Source: Oreohelix idahoensis (taxonomy: Eukaryota; Mollusca; Gastropoda; Stylommatophora; Oreohelicidae). From it: a stretch of DNA of 64,000 nt. The position numbers were made by a program, and so were the translations under genes. Shown here in pieces: positions 27,628-40,050 of the stretch. Every line of letters starts with the position of its first letter. Within the stretch, counting starts at the first letter, position 1. The DNA is taken from positions 62,001 through 126,000 of the forward strand of contig JAMPIV010012212.1 of NCBI GenBank assembly GCA_024509875.1, read 5' to 3'. Below the pieces are notes generated by a model that was not told the DNA's origin, did not search any database, and saw only the letters and a program-made list of their open reading frames with translations.

Positions 27628-28071
27628 ATGAGGAATTGGGGACTTTGCACCAATTTGCAGTAGTGGTCCTAGAAATGGGCAATGCACTTTATGCCTCATG
27701 ATTAAGGCATAAATTATAATGATTAATTATTAAAACTTTATAACATATTAATACATATCTAATATAAATTAGTACACTTTCTCAGTACTATATTGTGAAC
27801 TTAGTGACAATTAAGGCTAATTATTTGGGGATAATACACATAATTATTAAATATTAATATTAAGCGCTTGATATAATTTCAGCAGCTTATATAATTAACT
27901 ATCATAACTATTTATGATAGATATTCAGTGAGTATATATATAATATTTCTACAAAATATTATAGTTTGTGGAACTTATACATAACAATACAGTAATATTA
28001 TTATCGACATAGATTATATTGTCGATTACAAGACATAAGTAATTGAATACTTAAATAATTAAACTCCAAGA

Positions 28072-30781
28072 ATGCTTACCTTGGACCATTTCATTAAAAT
28101 TGGAAAAGAGTGTAATAAAAAGGGAGAGGCACTCCTTGAATTTGCTGAACAACAACTGTCAAAATATAAGGCAGAAGAGGAGGAAAGGAAAGCTATTGCT
28201 AAAGCAGAAATGGAAGAACTTGAAAGAAAGGAGGCTGAAAAGAAAGCAGAATTAAGACAAGAAGAAGAAAGAAAGGTGGCAAGAGATGAAATCCTACGAA
28301 TTGAAGAAGAGAATAAATTGAAACGACAAGAAATCATACTGCAGCAAGAAATGGAACTGCAACGGCTTAAATTGGAAACAGCAAAACTTAATTCGCAGAG
28401 TGCTGCATCAAGCCAAAATGATAATGCTCAATCTGGATCTTCATCCACCCGACTTAAGGGCAATTATTACTTTAAACTACCACCATTCAAGTTACACGTG
28501 GATGACCTATCATCGTGGCTGGCGCGCTTTGAGGATATATGTAAAGTCAATAACCTTGACAAAACTGCATGGGCACTTAAACTTAAGGAATTTCTGGATG
28601 GCGAACCTGCAAGTGCAGCACAAAACATTGATCCTGCATTAGCCACAGATTATGAGGCCATTAAGACGTTGTTATTACGCCGTTTCCACTTGAACGAAGA
28701 GGCATGTAGATTACGTTTTAAAAGTTTGTTGCCAGATAACAATAAAGATTTCACAGGTTTTATTGCTAACATACGCAATACTTTTAACAGATGGGTTGAA
28801 CTGGCAGGTGTCAACAAATCTTACGACAAGTTAGTTGATTTGTTATTGAGGGATAAAGTATTATCTTCTGTCAGCCAACCATTCTTTGCTTATCTGCAAG
28901 AAAGAAAACCAGAATCTATTGATGAGTTAGAAAAAAATTTCTATAAATTACTGCACAGCTCATCCGAATGCTAATATTTCTGGCTCGTTGATAAGAGAAC
29001 CACTTCCTGTAGCCTCCAATATGGCATATCATAATCATAACAAACCTAGAACACACAGTGTGGACAGAGGTAGATTCAAAGGAAACTATGACATTAATTT
29101 TCATAAGGGACAGAATAACTTTAACAATAACTTTAATAGAGGAAGACAACAAACCAGAAATTTTTCACCTCAGTCAAGATACAACAGTAATCCACGTAAC
29201 TCAAGTTATAATCGTTCATATAATTATAATAATGGTAACAAGTGGAACAATAGCGATAATTATAACTCGAGACATCGAGATAACAGTTACAATAGAGGAC
29301 AACGGGATAATTCATCAAATTATTCTCGTCATCATTCTCATTCTCGTAGATCGACAAATTATAACCATAATACAGGGGCAGCCGTTACTACTACTACAAC
29401 CCCTGGTGTTCAGAGTTCACCTACTGATAACAAAATACAGTCTTCATCTACTTGTTTTGCAATGAATTATAACGTGGCAAATAGTTGCCCAACATGTAAT
29501 CTTATATTTCAGAAAGCAAAAGAGACAGTTCTGAACTGCGGACACATTCTACCAGAAGTCAGTCTAGCAGTCAATGACGGAACAGGCTCGCTGATCTTCA
29601 ACAGAGGAAAAGTTAATGGATCCATCGTCTCAGTCTTAAGAGATTCGGGATTGACCACGATCGGAATCCGTCAGACACTTGTTCATCCGAATTGTGCAAC
29701 TGGAGAACATGTCAGGTGTATGACCTTTGGTGGAACCATAGAATATTATCCAACAGCTATTATCTATATTGATACACCTTTTTTCACAGGCAACGTTAAA
29801 GCATGCATGTTAAGAAACCCAATTGCCGACCTTATGGTGGGATGCATACATGGGAGTAAAGATTGCACACCAGAAGAGATTATTGAATGGGAAAAAAATA
29901 ATCTATGCATCGGAAATGCAGCAATAACCAGAGCACATACGAAACAATTAGAGACTATGGACACTGCAAACAAGAAAACAGACGATCATGAAAGTATCGA
30001 GATTCATTCTGCTATTGACCGAGTATCCTTTGCTGCAAAACAGAGGGAAGACAGGTCACTAACAAAATTTTTTTCACTGGTCAACAAAGTTGACAATCTT
30101 GCTATGAACAAAAATAATAGTCATTGGTTTAGTATTAAAAATGACATTTTATTAAGATGTTTTATGGATAAAACTCAGATAAGACAACAAGTCATGGTAC
30201 CTTTTGCTTTTAGACGGTACATACTTCAACACGCACATGATTCTAAGTGTGCAGGTCACATGGGTTATACTCGTACACGTTCGCGAGTATTATCTTCTTT
30301 TTTTTGGCCAGGAGTATCACGAGATATTTCACAGTACGTACGCTCCTGTACGATATGCCAAGAAGTGAAAGCACGGGGAGCCTTTCACACGGCGCCTATT
30401 CAGGCTTGTGACATATCTGTGAGACCTTTCGACAAAATGGCCATTGATATCATTGGCCCACTTCTACCATCAGCCAGAGGACATAGATTTATTCTCACTT
30501 GCATCGATTTATGCACACGATGGCCAGAAGCCATCCCATTGAAAACAACCACCACCACAGATGTAGCTGATGCACTACACCTGATCTTTTCTAGAGTAGG
30601 TTTTCCTAGAAAACTTTTGTCAGATCATGGTTCTCAATTTATATCTGAGACTATGACGGAGGTAATGAAGACTTGGCAAATAGATAGAAATCTCAGCAGC
30701 ATTTATCACCCAATGAGTAATGGTGCTGTAGAAAGAAATAAACCGCCACAAATGGTTGGCCAGCGATGGGGAGCGAAATAA
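28072..30781 (+). pseudogene. B copy 1: Gag-PR-INT, frameshifted and truncated
   Basis: The frame starts with MLTLDHFIKIGKECNKKGEA. It shows an Lys/Glu-rich coiled coil (about residues 25-115), a retrotransposon Gag core (LPPFKLHVDDLSSWLARFED) and an Asn/Arg-rich nucleocapsid-like part. A seven-A run at 28931-28937 (six A in other copies) shifts the frame and stops it at 28974. The rest reads on from 28988 in another frame. The protease site here reads DSGL, while copies 3-5 have DSGS. The integrase part has its zinc finger and DDE residues up to AVER, then switches to an unrelated tail (KPPQMVGQRWGAK) and stop. RT and RNase H are absent. Confidence 0.85.
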
Positions 30782-31821
30782 GAACGAAAAAAAAAATTTT
30801 CTTATTTACAAATTGATAGACTGTTTATCATTACAAGAAACTATTCAAGTCACATGATTCCGAACATGACGTGGCTTGTGTAACTATGCAAATCAGTGAC
30901 GTCACAATATTCTGTGTACAAGCCAACGATCGAAGGACGAAGCCAGCTCACCTACTGTTTCATTGAAGAATACAACTTCTCGATAGACCAAATGATGGAA
31001 AAGACGTTATTTGCCAACAAGGAGCAAACAGTCCTATACACTAGTCTAGTCCGTTGGTGAAGATCGCATCGGACGACGGGTTAAAAGATAAGTCTCATTT
31101 CGTGACTGTTGTCATTGAGAAGAAACATTACTGAGTCTAGTTCACATTTGCAGGCATGTCCATTCTATATGTTATATATGTGCTTTATATCTGTTTTCAT
31201 TGTTTGTGCTGTGCCTAATTCGTGGGAGGCTGGAGCGGCGATTCGGAATGAATAAATATGGCTCTAAGGATTGCCGATATTCATTCTGAATGTTCTTTAG
31301 GGCGGTGAATTAAATTGCATTTCGCGGAGAACGCGTCGACGACATTACCGGGGCTTGTTTCGTTCGGGATTGCATTTAATTCACATTATATGTTAGATGT
31401 CTAGTTCTGTGAAATAATCGTTGTATTTTATTGTATTCAGTTTAAATTTTATTTAGTTCTGTAACAATGTTGGTAATCTATCATGTTTTTTTTCTTCTGA
31501 TCTTGCTATTATTCAGTTCATTTTTTTTTTGTATGACCGTCAATGAGTCCATGTTTGCGTCATTAATTTTTGTGTACACAGATTTAACTCTATATTCAGT
31601 TAACCTTCACCCTGCTCTATATTTCCGGTTAGTAGATTTGGTTTTATAATATCAATTTTTATTGTAGAAATGTCTTGTCTCGTGGTAATATTGTTTGTTT
31701 ATCCTTGGTTAACCCATGGTATTGTTTGTATTCATTTCATCCGTCTATAAATTAATATTAATGTCATAATTTCTTCATTAATAATATTGTAGATTAATAT
31801 AAGTAAATTTTTATGAGTTTT
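30782..31821 (+). repeat. Inter-unit segment R, copy 1 (LTR-like position)
   Basis: About 1.04 kb between the truncated integrase and the next leader, repeated at 34640 and 38558. It occupies the place an LTR would: it follows a purine-rich stretch (GATGGGGAGCGAAATAAG) and ends exactly at the leader word that follows the 5' LTR. It differs from the TGTTACGG LTR. It carries ATGCAAAT (30886-30893) three bases before TGACGTCA (30897-30904), an enhancer-like pair. It also has two inverted repeats (31241-31254 with 31278-31291; 31305-31319 with 31371-31384). No CDS. Confidence 0.65.
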
Positions 31822-31930
31822 AATGAGGAATTGGGGACTTTGCACCAATTTTAATATTATTATCGACATAGATTATATTGTCGATTACAAGACATAAGTA
31901 ATTGAATACTTAAATAATTAAACTCCAAGA

Positions 31931-34639
31931 ATGCTTACCTTGGACCATTTCATTAAAATTGGAAAAGAGTGTAATAAAAAGGGAGAGGCACTCCTTGAAT
32001 TTGCTGAACAACAACTGTCAAAATATAAGGCAGAAGAGGAGGAAAGGAAAGCTATTGCTAAAGCAGAAATGGAAGAACTTGAAAGAAAGGAGGCTGAAAA
32101 GAAAGCAGAATTAAGACAAGAAGAAGAAAGAAAGGTGGCAAGAGATGAAATCCTACGAATTGAAGAAGAGAATAAATTGAAACGACAAGAAATCATACTG
32201 CAGCAAGAAATGGAACTGCAACGGCTTAAATTGGAAACAGCAAAACTTAATTCGCAGAGTGCTGCATCAAGCCAAAATGATAATGCTCAATCTGGATCTT
32301 CATCCACCCGACTTAAGGGCAATTATTACTTTAAACTACCACCATTCAAGTTACACGTGGATGACCTATCATCGTGGCTGGCGCGCTTTGAGGATATATG
32401 TAAAGTCAATAACCTTGACAAAACTGCATGGGCACTTAAACTTAAGGAATTTCTGGATGGCGAACCTGCAAGTGCAGCACAAAACATTGATCCTGCATTA
32501 GCCACAGATTATGAGGCCATTAAGACGTTGTTATTACGCCGTTTCCACTTGAACGAAGAGGCATGTAGATTACGTTTTAAAAGTTTGTTGCCAGATAACA
32601 ATAAAGATTTCACAGGTTTTATTGCTAACATACGCAATACTTTTAACAGATGGGTTGAACTGGCAGGTGTCAACAAATCTTACGACAAGTTAGTTGATTT
32701 GTTATTGAGGGATAAAGTATTATCTTCTGTCAGCCAACCATTCTTTGCTTATCTGCAAGAAAGAAAACCAGAATCTATTGATGAGTTAGAAAAAATTTCT
32801 ATAAATTACTGCACAGCTCATCCGAATGCTAATATTTCTGGCTCGTTGATAAGAGAACCACTTCCTGTAGCCTCCAATATGGCATATCATAATCATAACA
32901 AACCTAGAACACACAGTGTGGACAGAGGTAGATTCAAAGGAAACTATGACATTAATTTTCATAAGGGACAGAATAACTTTAACAATAACTTTAATAGAGG
33001 AAGACAACAACCAGAAATTTTTCACCTCAGTCAAGATACAACAGTAATCCACGTAACTCAAGTTATAATCGTTCATATAATTATAATAATGGTAACAAGT
33101 GGAACAATAGCGATAATTATAACTCGAGACATCGAGATAACAGTTACAATAGAGGACAACGGGATAATTCATCAAATTATTCTCGTCATCATTCTCATTC
33201 TCGTAGATCGACAAATTATAACCATAATACAGGGGCAGCCGTTTACTACTACTACAACCCCTGGTGTTCAGAGTTCACCTACTGATAACAAAATACAGTC
33301 TTCATCTACTTGTTTTGCAATGAATTATAACGTGGCAAATAGTTGCCCAACATGTAATCTTATATTTCAGAAAGCAAAAGAGACAGTTCTGAACTGCGGA
33401 CACATTCTACCAGAAGTCAGTCTAGCAGTCAATGACGGAACAGGCTCGCTGATCTTCAACAGAGGAAAAGTTAATGGATCCATCGTCTCAGTCTTAAGAG
33501 ATTCGGGATTGACCACGATCGGAATCCGTCAGACACTTGTTCATCCGAATTGTGCAACTGGAGAACATGTCAGGTGTATGACCTTTGGTGGAACCATAGA
33601 ATATTATCCAACAGCTATTATCTATATTGATACACCTTTTTTCACAGGCAACGTTAAAGCATGCATGTTAAGAAACCCAATTGCCGACCTTATGGTGGGA
33701 TGCATACATGGGAGTAAAGATTGCACACCAGAAGAGATTATTGAATGGGAAAAAAATAATCTATGCATCGGAAATGCAGCAATAACCAGAGCACATACGA
33801 AACAATTAGAGACTATGGACACTGCAAACAAGAAAACAGACGATCATGAAAGTATCGAGATTCATTCTGCTATTGACCGAGTATCCTTTGCTGCAAAACA
33901 GAGGGAAGACAGGTCACTAACAAAATTTTTTTCACTGGTCAACAAAGTTGACAATCTTGCTATGAACAAAAATAATAGTCATTGGTTTAGTATTAAAAAT
34001 GACATTTTATTAAGATGTTTTATGGATAAAACTCAGATAAGACAACAAGTCATGGTACCTTTTGCTTTTAGACGGTACATACTTCAACACGCACATGATT
34101 CTAAGTGTGCAGGTCACATGGGTTATACTCGTACACGTTCGCGAGTATTATCTTCTTTTTTTTGGCCAGGAGTATCACGAGATATTTCACAGTACGTACG
34201 CTCCTGTACGATATGCCAAGAAGTGAAAGCACGGGGAGCCTTTCACACGGCGCCTATTCAGGCTTGTGACATATCTGTGAGACCTTTCGACAAAATGGCC
34301 ATTGATATCATTGGCCCACTTCTACCATCAGCCAGAGGACATAGATTTATTCTCACTTGCATCGATTTATGCACACGATGGCCAGAAGCCATCCCATTGA
34401 AAACAACCACCACCACAGATGTAGCTGATGCACTACACCTGATCTTTTCTAGAGTAGGTTTTCCTAGAAAACTTTTGTCAGATCATGGTTCTCAATTTAT
34501 ATCTGAGACTATGACGGAGGTAATGAAGACTTGGCAAATAGATAGAAATCTCAGCAGCATTTATCACCCAATGAGTAATGGTGCTGTAGAAAGAAATAAA
34601 CCGCCACAAATGGTTGGCCAGCGATGGGGAGCGAAATAA
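31931..34639 (+). CDS. B copy 2: Gag-PR-INT deletion derivative
   Basis: An open frame of 902 codons with the same architecture as copy 1: coiled coil, Gag core, basic region, Cys/His cluster, aspartic protease-like part, and integrase ending after AVER in the unrelated short tail. RT and RNase H are missing. Relative to the other copies it lacks one A near 33008 and has an extra T near 33242. These shifts cancel, so about 78 codons of the Asn/Arg-rich region are read in a different frame while the rest stays in phase. The protease site is DSGL. The leader (31822-31930) is shortened by roughly 330 bp compared with copies 1, 3 and 4. Probably nonfunctional alone. Confidence 0.8.
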   Translation: MLTLDHFIKIGKECNKKGEALLEFAEQQLSKYKAEEEERKAIAKAEMEELERKEAEKKAELRQEEERKVARDEILRIEEENKLKRQEIILQQEMELQRLKLETAKLNSQSAASSQNDNAQSGSSSTRLKGNYYFKLPPFKLHVDDLSSWLARFEDICKVNNLDKTAWALKLKEFLDGEPASAAQNIDPALATDYEAIKTLLLRRFHLNEEACRLRFKSLLPDNNKDFTGFIANIRNTFNRWVELAGVNKSYDKLVDLLLRDKVLSSVSQPFFAYLQERKPESIDELEKISINYCTAHPNANISGSLIREPLPVASNMAYHNHNKPRTHSVDRGRFKGNYDINFHKGQNNFNNNFNRGRQQPEIFHLSQDTTVIHVTQVIIVHIIIIMVTSGTIAIIITRDIEITVTIEDNGIIHQIILVIILILVDRQIITIIQGQPFTTTTTPGVQSSPTDNKIQSSSTCFAMNYNVANSCPTCNLIFQKAKETVLNCGHILPEVSLAVNDGTGSLIFNRGKVNGSIVSVLRDSGLTTIGIRQTLVHPNCATGEHVRCMTFGGTIEYYPTAIIYIDTPFFTGNVKACMLRNPIADLMVGCIHGSKDCTPEEIIEWEKNNLCIGNAAITRAHTKQLETMDTANKKTDDHESIEIHSAIDRVSFAAKQREDRSLTKFFSLVNKVDNLAMNKNNSHWFSIKNDILLRCFMDKTQIRQQVMVPFAFRRYILQHAHDSKCAGHMGYTRTRSRVLSSFFWPGVSRDISQYVRSCTICQEVKARGAFHTAPIQACDISVRPFDKMAIDIIGPLLPSARGHRFILTCIDLCTRWPEAIPLKTTTTTDVADALHLIFSRVGFPRKLLSDHGSQFISETMTEVMKTWQIDRNLSSIYHPMSNGAVERNKPPQMVGQRWGAK

Positions 34640-35398
34640 GAACGAAAAAAAAATTTTCTTATTTACAAATTGATAGACTGTTTATCATTACAAGAAACTA
34701 TTCAAGTCACATGATTCCGAACATGACGTGGCTTGTGTAACTATGCAAATCAGTGACGTCACAATATTCTGTGTACAAGCCAACGATCGAAGGACGAAGC
34801 CAGCTCACCTACTGTTTCATTGAAGAATACAACTTCTCGATAGACCAAATGATGGAAAAGACGTTATTTGCCAACAAGGAGCAAACAGTCCTATACACTA
34901 GTCTAGTCCGTTGGTGAAGATCGCATCGGACGACGGGTTAAAAGATAAGTCTCATTTCGTGACTGTTGTCATTGAGAAGAAACATTACTGAGTCTAGTTC
35001 ACATTTGCAGGCATGTCCATTCTATATGTTATATATGTGCTTTATATCTGTTTTCATTGTTTGTGCTGTGCCTAATTCGTGGGAGGCTGGAGCGGCGATT
35101 CGGAATGAATAAATATGGCTCTAAGGATTGCCGATATTCATTCTGAATGTTCTTTAGGGCGGTGAATTAAATTGCATTTCGCGGAGAACGCGTCGACGAC
35201 ATTTCCGGGGCTTGTTGGTTTTATAATATCAATTTTTATTGTAGAAATGTCTTGTCTCGTGGTAATATTGTTTGTTTATCCTTGGTTAACCCATGGTATT
35301 GTTTGTATTCATTTCATCCGTCTATAAATTAATATTAATGTCATAATTTCTTCATTAATAATATTGTAGATTAATATAAGTAAATTTTTATGAGTTTT
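34640..35398 (+). repeat. Inter-unit segment R, copy 2 (shortened)
   Basis: Same segment as 30782-31821, including the octamer/CRE-like pair and the first inverted repeat. About 280 bp are missing: sequence jumps from CCGGGGCTTG to TTGGTTTTATAATATC. The second inverted repeat is therefore halved. Confidence 0.75.
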
Positions 35399-35847
35399 AA
35401 TGAGGAATTGGGGACTTTGCACCAATTTGCAGTAGTGGTCCTAGAAATGGGCAATGCACTTTATGCCTCATGATTAAGGCATAAATTATAATGATTAATT
35501 ATTAAAACTTTATAACATATTAATACATATCTAATATAAATTAGTACACTTTCTCAGTACTATATTGTGAACTTAGTGACAATTAAGGCTAATTATTTGG
35601 GGATAATACACATAATTATTAAATATTAATATTAAGCGCTTGATATAATTTCAGCAGCTTATATAATTAACTGTCATAACTATTTATGATAGATATTCAG
35701 TGAGTATATATATATATAATATTTCTACAAAATATTATAGTTTGTGGAACTTATACATAACAATACAGTAATATTATTATCGACATAGATTATATTGTCG
35801 ATTACAAGACATAAGTAATTGAATACTTAAATAATTAAACTCCAAGA

Positions 35848-38557
35848 ATGCTTACCTTGGACCATTTCATTAAAATTGGAAAAGAGTGTAATAAAAAGGG
35901 AGAGGCACTCCTTGAATTTGCTGAACAACAACTGTCAAAATATAAGGCAGAAGAGGAGGAAAGGAAAGCTATTGCTAAAGCAGAAATGGAAGAACTTGAA
36001 AGAAAGGAGGCTGAAAAGAAGGCAGAATTAAGACAAGAAGAAGAAAGAAAGGTGGCAAGAGATGAAATCCTACGGATTGAAGAAGAGAATAAATTGAAAC
36101 GACAAGAAATCATACTGCAGCAAGAAATGGAACTGCAACGGCTTAAATTGGAAACAGCAAAACTTAATTCGCAGAGTGCTGCATCAAGCCAAAATGATAA
36201 TGCTCAATCTGGATCTTCATCCACCCGACTTAAGGGCAATTATTACTTTAAACTACCACCATTCAAGTTACACGTGGATGACCTATCATCGTGGCTGGCG
36301 CGCTTTGAGGATATATGTAAGGTCAATAACCTTGACAAAACTGCATGGGCACTTAAACTTAAGGAATTTCTGGATGGCGAACCTGCAAGTGCAGCACAAA
36401 ATATAGATCCAACATTATCAACAGACTATGAGGCCATTAAGACGTTGTTATTACGCCGTTTCCACTTGAACGAAGAGGCATGTAGATTACGTTTTAAAAG
36501 TTTGTTGCCAGATAACAATAAAGATTTCACAGGTTTTATTGCTAACATACGCAATACTTTTGACAGATGGGTTGAACTGGCAGGTGTCAACAAATCTTAC
36601 GACAAGTTAGTTGATTTGTTATTGAGGGATAAAGTATTATCTTCTGTCAGCCAACCATTCTTTGCTTATCTGCAAGAAAGAAAACCAGAATCTATTGATG
36701 AGTTAGAAAAAATTTCTATAAATTACTGCACAGCTCATCCGAATGCTAATATTTCTGGCTCGTTGATAAGAGAACCACTTCCTGTAGCCTCCAATATGGC
36801 ATATCATAATCATAACAAACCTAGAACACACAGTGTGGACAGAGGTAGATTCAAAGGAAACTATGACATTAATTTTCATAAGGGACAGAATAACTTTAAC
36901 AATAACTTTAATAGAGGAAGACAACAAACCAGAAATTTTTCACCTCAGTCAAGATACAACAGTAATCCACGTAACTCAAGTTATAATCGTTCATATAATT
37001 ATAATAATGGTAACAAGTGGAACAATAGCGATAATTATAACTCGAGACATCGAGATAACAGTTACAATAGAGGACAACGGGATAATTCATCAAATTATTC
37101 TCGTCATCATTATCATTCTCGTAGATCGACAAATTATAACCATAATACAGGGGCAGCCGTTACTACTACTACAACCCCTGGTGTTCAGAGTTCACCTACT
37201 GATAACAAAATACAGTCTTCATCTACTTGTTTTGCAATGAATTATAACGTGGCAAATAGTTGCCCAACATGTAATCTTATATTTCAGAAAGCAAAAGAGA
37301 CAGTTCTGAACTGCGGACACATTCTACCAGAAGTCAGTCTAGCAGTCAATGACGGAACAGGCTCACTGATCTTCAACAGAGGAAAAGTTAATGGATCCAT
37401 CGTCTCAGTCTTAAGAGATTCGGGATCGACCACGATCGGAATCCGTCAGACACTTGTTCATCCGAATTGTGCAACTGGAGAACATGTCAGGTGTATGACC
37501 TTTGGTGGAACCATAGAATATTATCCAACAGCTATTATCTATATTGATACACCTTTTTTCACAGGCAACGTTAAAGCATGCATGTTAAGAAACCCAATTG
37601 CCGACCTTATGGTGGGATGCATACACGGGAGTAAAGATTGCACACCAGAAGAGATTATTGAATGGGAAAAAAATAATCTATGCATCGGAAATGCAGCAAT
37701 AACCAGAGCACATACGAAACAATTAGAGACTATGGACACTGCAAACCGGGAAACAGACGATCATGAAAGTATCGAGATTCATTCTGCTATTGACCGAGTA
37801 TCCTTTGCTGCAAAATAGAGGGAAGACAGGTCACTAACAAAAATTTTTTCACTGGTCAACAAAGTTGACAATCTTGCTATGAACAAAAATAATAGTCATT
37901 GGTTTAGTATTAAAAATGACATTTTATTAAGATGTTTTATGGATAAAACTCAGATAAGACAACAAGTCATGGTACCTTTTGCTTTTAGACGGTACATACT
38001 TCAACACGCACATGATTCTAAGTGTGCAGGTCACATGGGTTATACTCGTACACGTTCGCGAGTATTATCTTCTTTTTTTTTGGCCAGGAGTATCACGAGA
38101 TATTTCACAGTACGTACGCTCCTGTACGATATGCCAAGAAGTGAAAGCACGGGGAGCCTTTCACACGGCGCCTATTCAGGCTTGTGACATATCTGTGAGA
38201 CCTTTCGACAAAATGGCCATTGATATCATTGGCCCACTTCTACCATCAGCCAGAGGACATAGATTTATTCTCACTTGCATCGATTTATGCACACGATGGC
38301 CAGAAGCCATCCCATTGAAAACAACCACCACCACAGATGTAGCTGATGCACTACACCTGATCTTTTCTAGAGTAGGTTTTCCTAGAAAACTTTTGTCAGA
38401 TCATGGTTCTCAATTTATATCTGAGACTATGACGGAGGTAATGAAGACTTGGCAAATAGATAGAAATCTCAGCAGCATTTATCACCCAATGAGTAATGGT
38501 GCTGTAGAAAGAAATAAACCGCCACAAATGGTTGGCCAGCGATGGGGAGCGAAATAA
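35848..38557 (+). pseudogene. B copy 3: Gag-PR-INT, stop and frameshift
   Basis: A 656-codon frame runs through coiled coil, Gag, basic region and protease (site DSGS). It stops at a TAG at 37816-37818 where the other copies have CAG. A ninth T in a T run near 38073-38081 (eight in copy 4) breaks the integrase frame a second time. The remaining integrase frame ends in the same unrelated tail as copies 1 and 2. Substitutions such as DPTLSTDYE group it with copy 4 and the inverted copy, not with copies 1 and 2. Confidence 0.85.
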
Positions 38558-39601
38558 GAACGAAAAAAAAAATTTTCTTATTTACAAATTGATAGACTGT
38601 TTATCATTACAAGAAACTATTCAAGTCACATGATTCCGAACATGACGTGGCTTGTGTAACTATGCAAATCAGTGACGTCACAATATTCTGTGTACAAGCC
38701 AACGATCGAAGGACGAAGCCAGCTCACCTACTGTTTCATTGAAGAATACAACTTCTCGATAGACCAAATGATGGAAAAGACGTTATTTGCCAACAAGGAG
38801 CAAACAGTCCTATACACTAGTCTAGTCCGTTGGTGAAGATCGCATCGGACGACGGGTTAAAAGATAAGTCTCATTTCGTGACTGTTGTCATTGAGAAGAA
38901 AACATTACTGAGTCTAGTTCACATTTGCAGGCATGTCCATTCTATATGTTATATATGTGCTTTATATCTGTTTTCATTGTTTGTGCTGTGCCTAATTCGT
39001 GGGAGGCTGGAGCGGCGATTCGGAATGAATAAATATGGCTCTAAGGATTGCCGATATTCATTCTGAATGTTCTTTAGGGCGGTGAATTAAATTGCATTTC
39101 GCGGAGAACGCGTCGACGACATTACCGGGGCTTGTTTCGTTCGGGATTGCATTTAATTCACATTATATGTTAGATGTCTAGTTCTGTGAAATAATCGTTG
39201 TATTTTATTGTATTCAGTTTAAATTTTATTTAGTTCTGTAACAATGTTGGTAATCTATCATGTTTTTTTTTTCTTCTGATCTTGCTATTATTCAGTTCAT
39301 TTTTTTTTTTGTATGACCGTCAATGAGTCCATGTTTGCGTCATTAATTTTTGTGTACACAGATTTAACTCTATATTCAGTTAACCTTCACCCTGCTCTAT
39401 ATTTCCGGTTAGTAGATTTGGTTTTATAATATCAATTTTTATTGTAGAAATGTCTTGTCTCGTGGTAATATTGTTTGTTTATCCTTGGTTAACCCATGGT
39501 ATTGTTTGTATTCATTTCATCCGTCTATAAATTAATATTAATGTCATAATTTCTTCATTAATAATATTGTAGATTAATATAAGTAAATTTTTATGAGTTT
39601 T
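38558..39601 (+). repeat. Inter-unit segment R, copy 3
   Basis: Full-length repeat of the segment at 30782, with the same octamer/CRE-like pair and both inverted repeats. It ends at the leader word AATGAGGAATTGGGG in front of copy 4. Confidence 0.75.
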
Positions 39602-40050
39602 AATGAGGAATTGGGGACTTTGCACCAATTTGCAGTAGTGGTCCTAGAAATGGGCAATGCACTTTATGCCTCATGATTAAGGCATAAATTATAATGATTA
39701 ATTATTAAAACTTTATAACATATTAATACATATCTAATATAAATTAGTACACTTTCTCAGTACTATATTGTGAACTTAGTGACAATTAAGGCTAATTATT
39801 TGGGGATAATACACATAATTATTAAATATTAATATTAAGCGCTTGATATAATTTCAGCAGCTTATATAATTAACTGTCATAACTATTTATGATAGATATT
39901 CAGTGAGTATATATATATATAATATTTCTACAAAATATTATAGTTTGTGGAACTTATACATAACAATACAGTAATATTATTATCGACATAGATTATATTG
40001 TCGATTACAAGACATAAGTAATTGAATACTTAAATAATTAAACTCCAAGA

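Noticed and set aside
28059..28337. Ser-rich minus-strand frames opposite B Gag (also at 31918, 35835 and 40038)
   Set aside because: Antisense of the Lys/Glu coiled coil; repeats with every copy.
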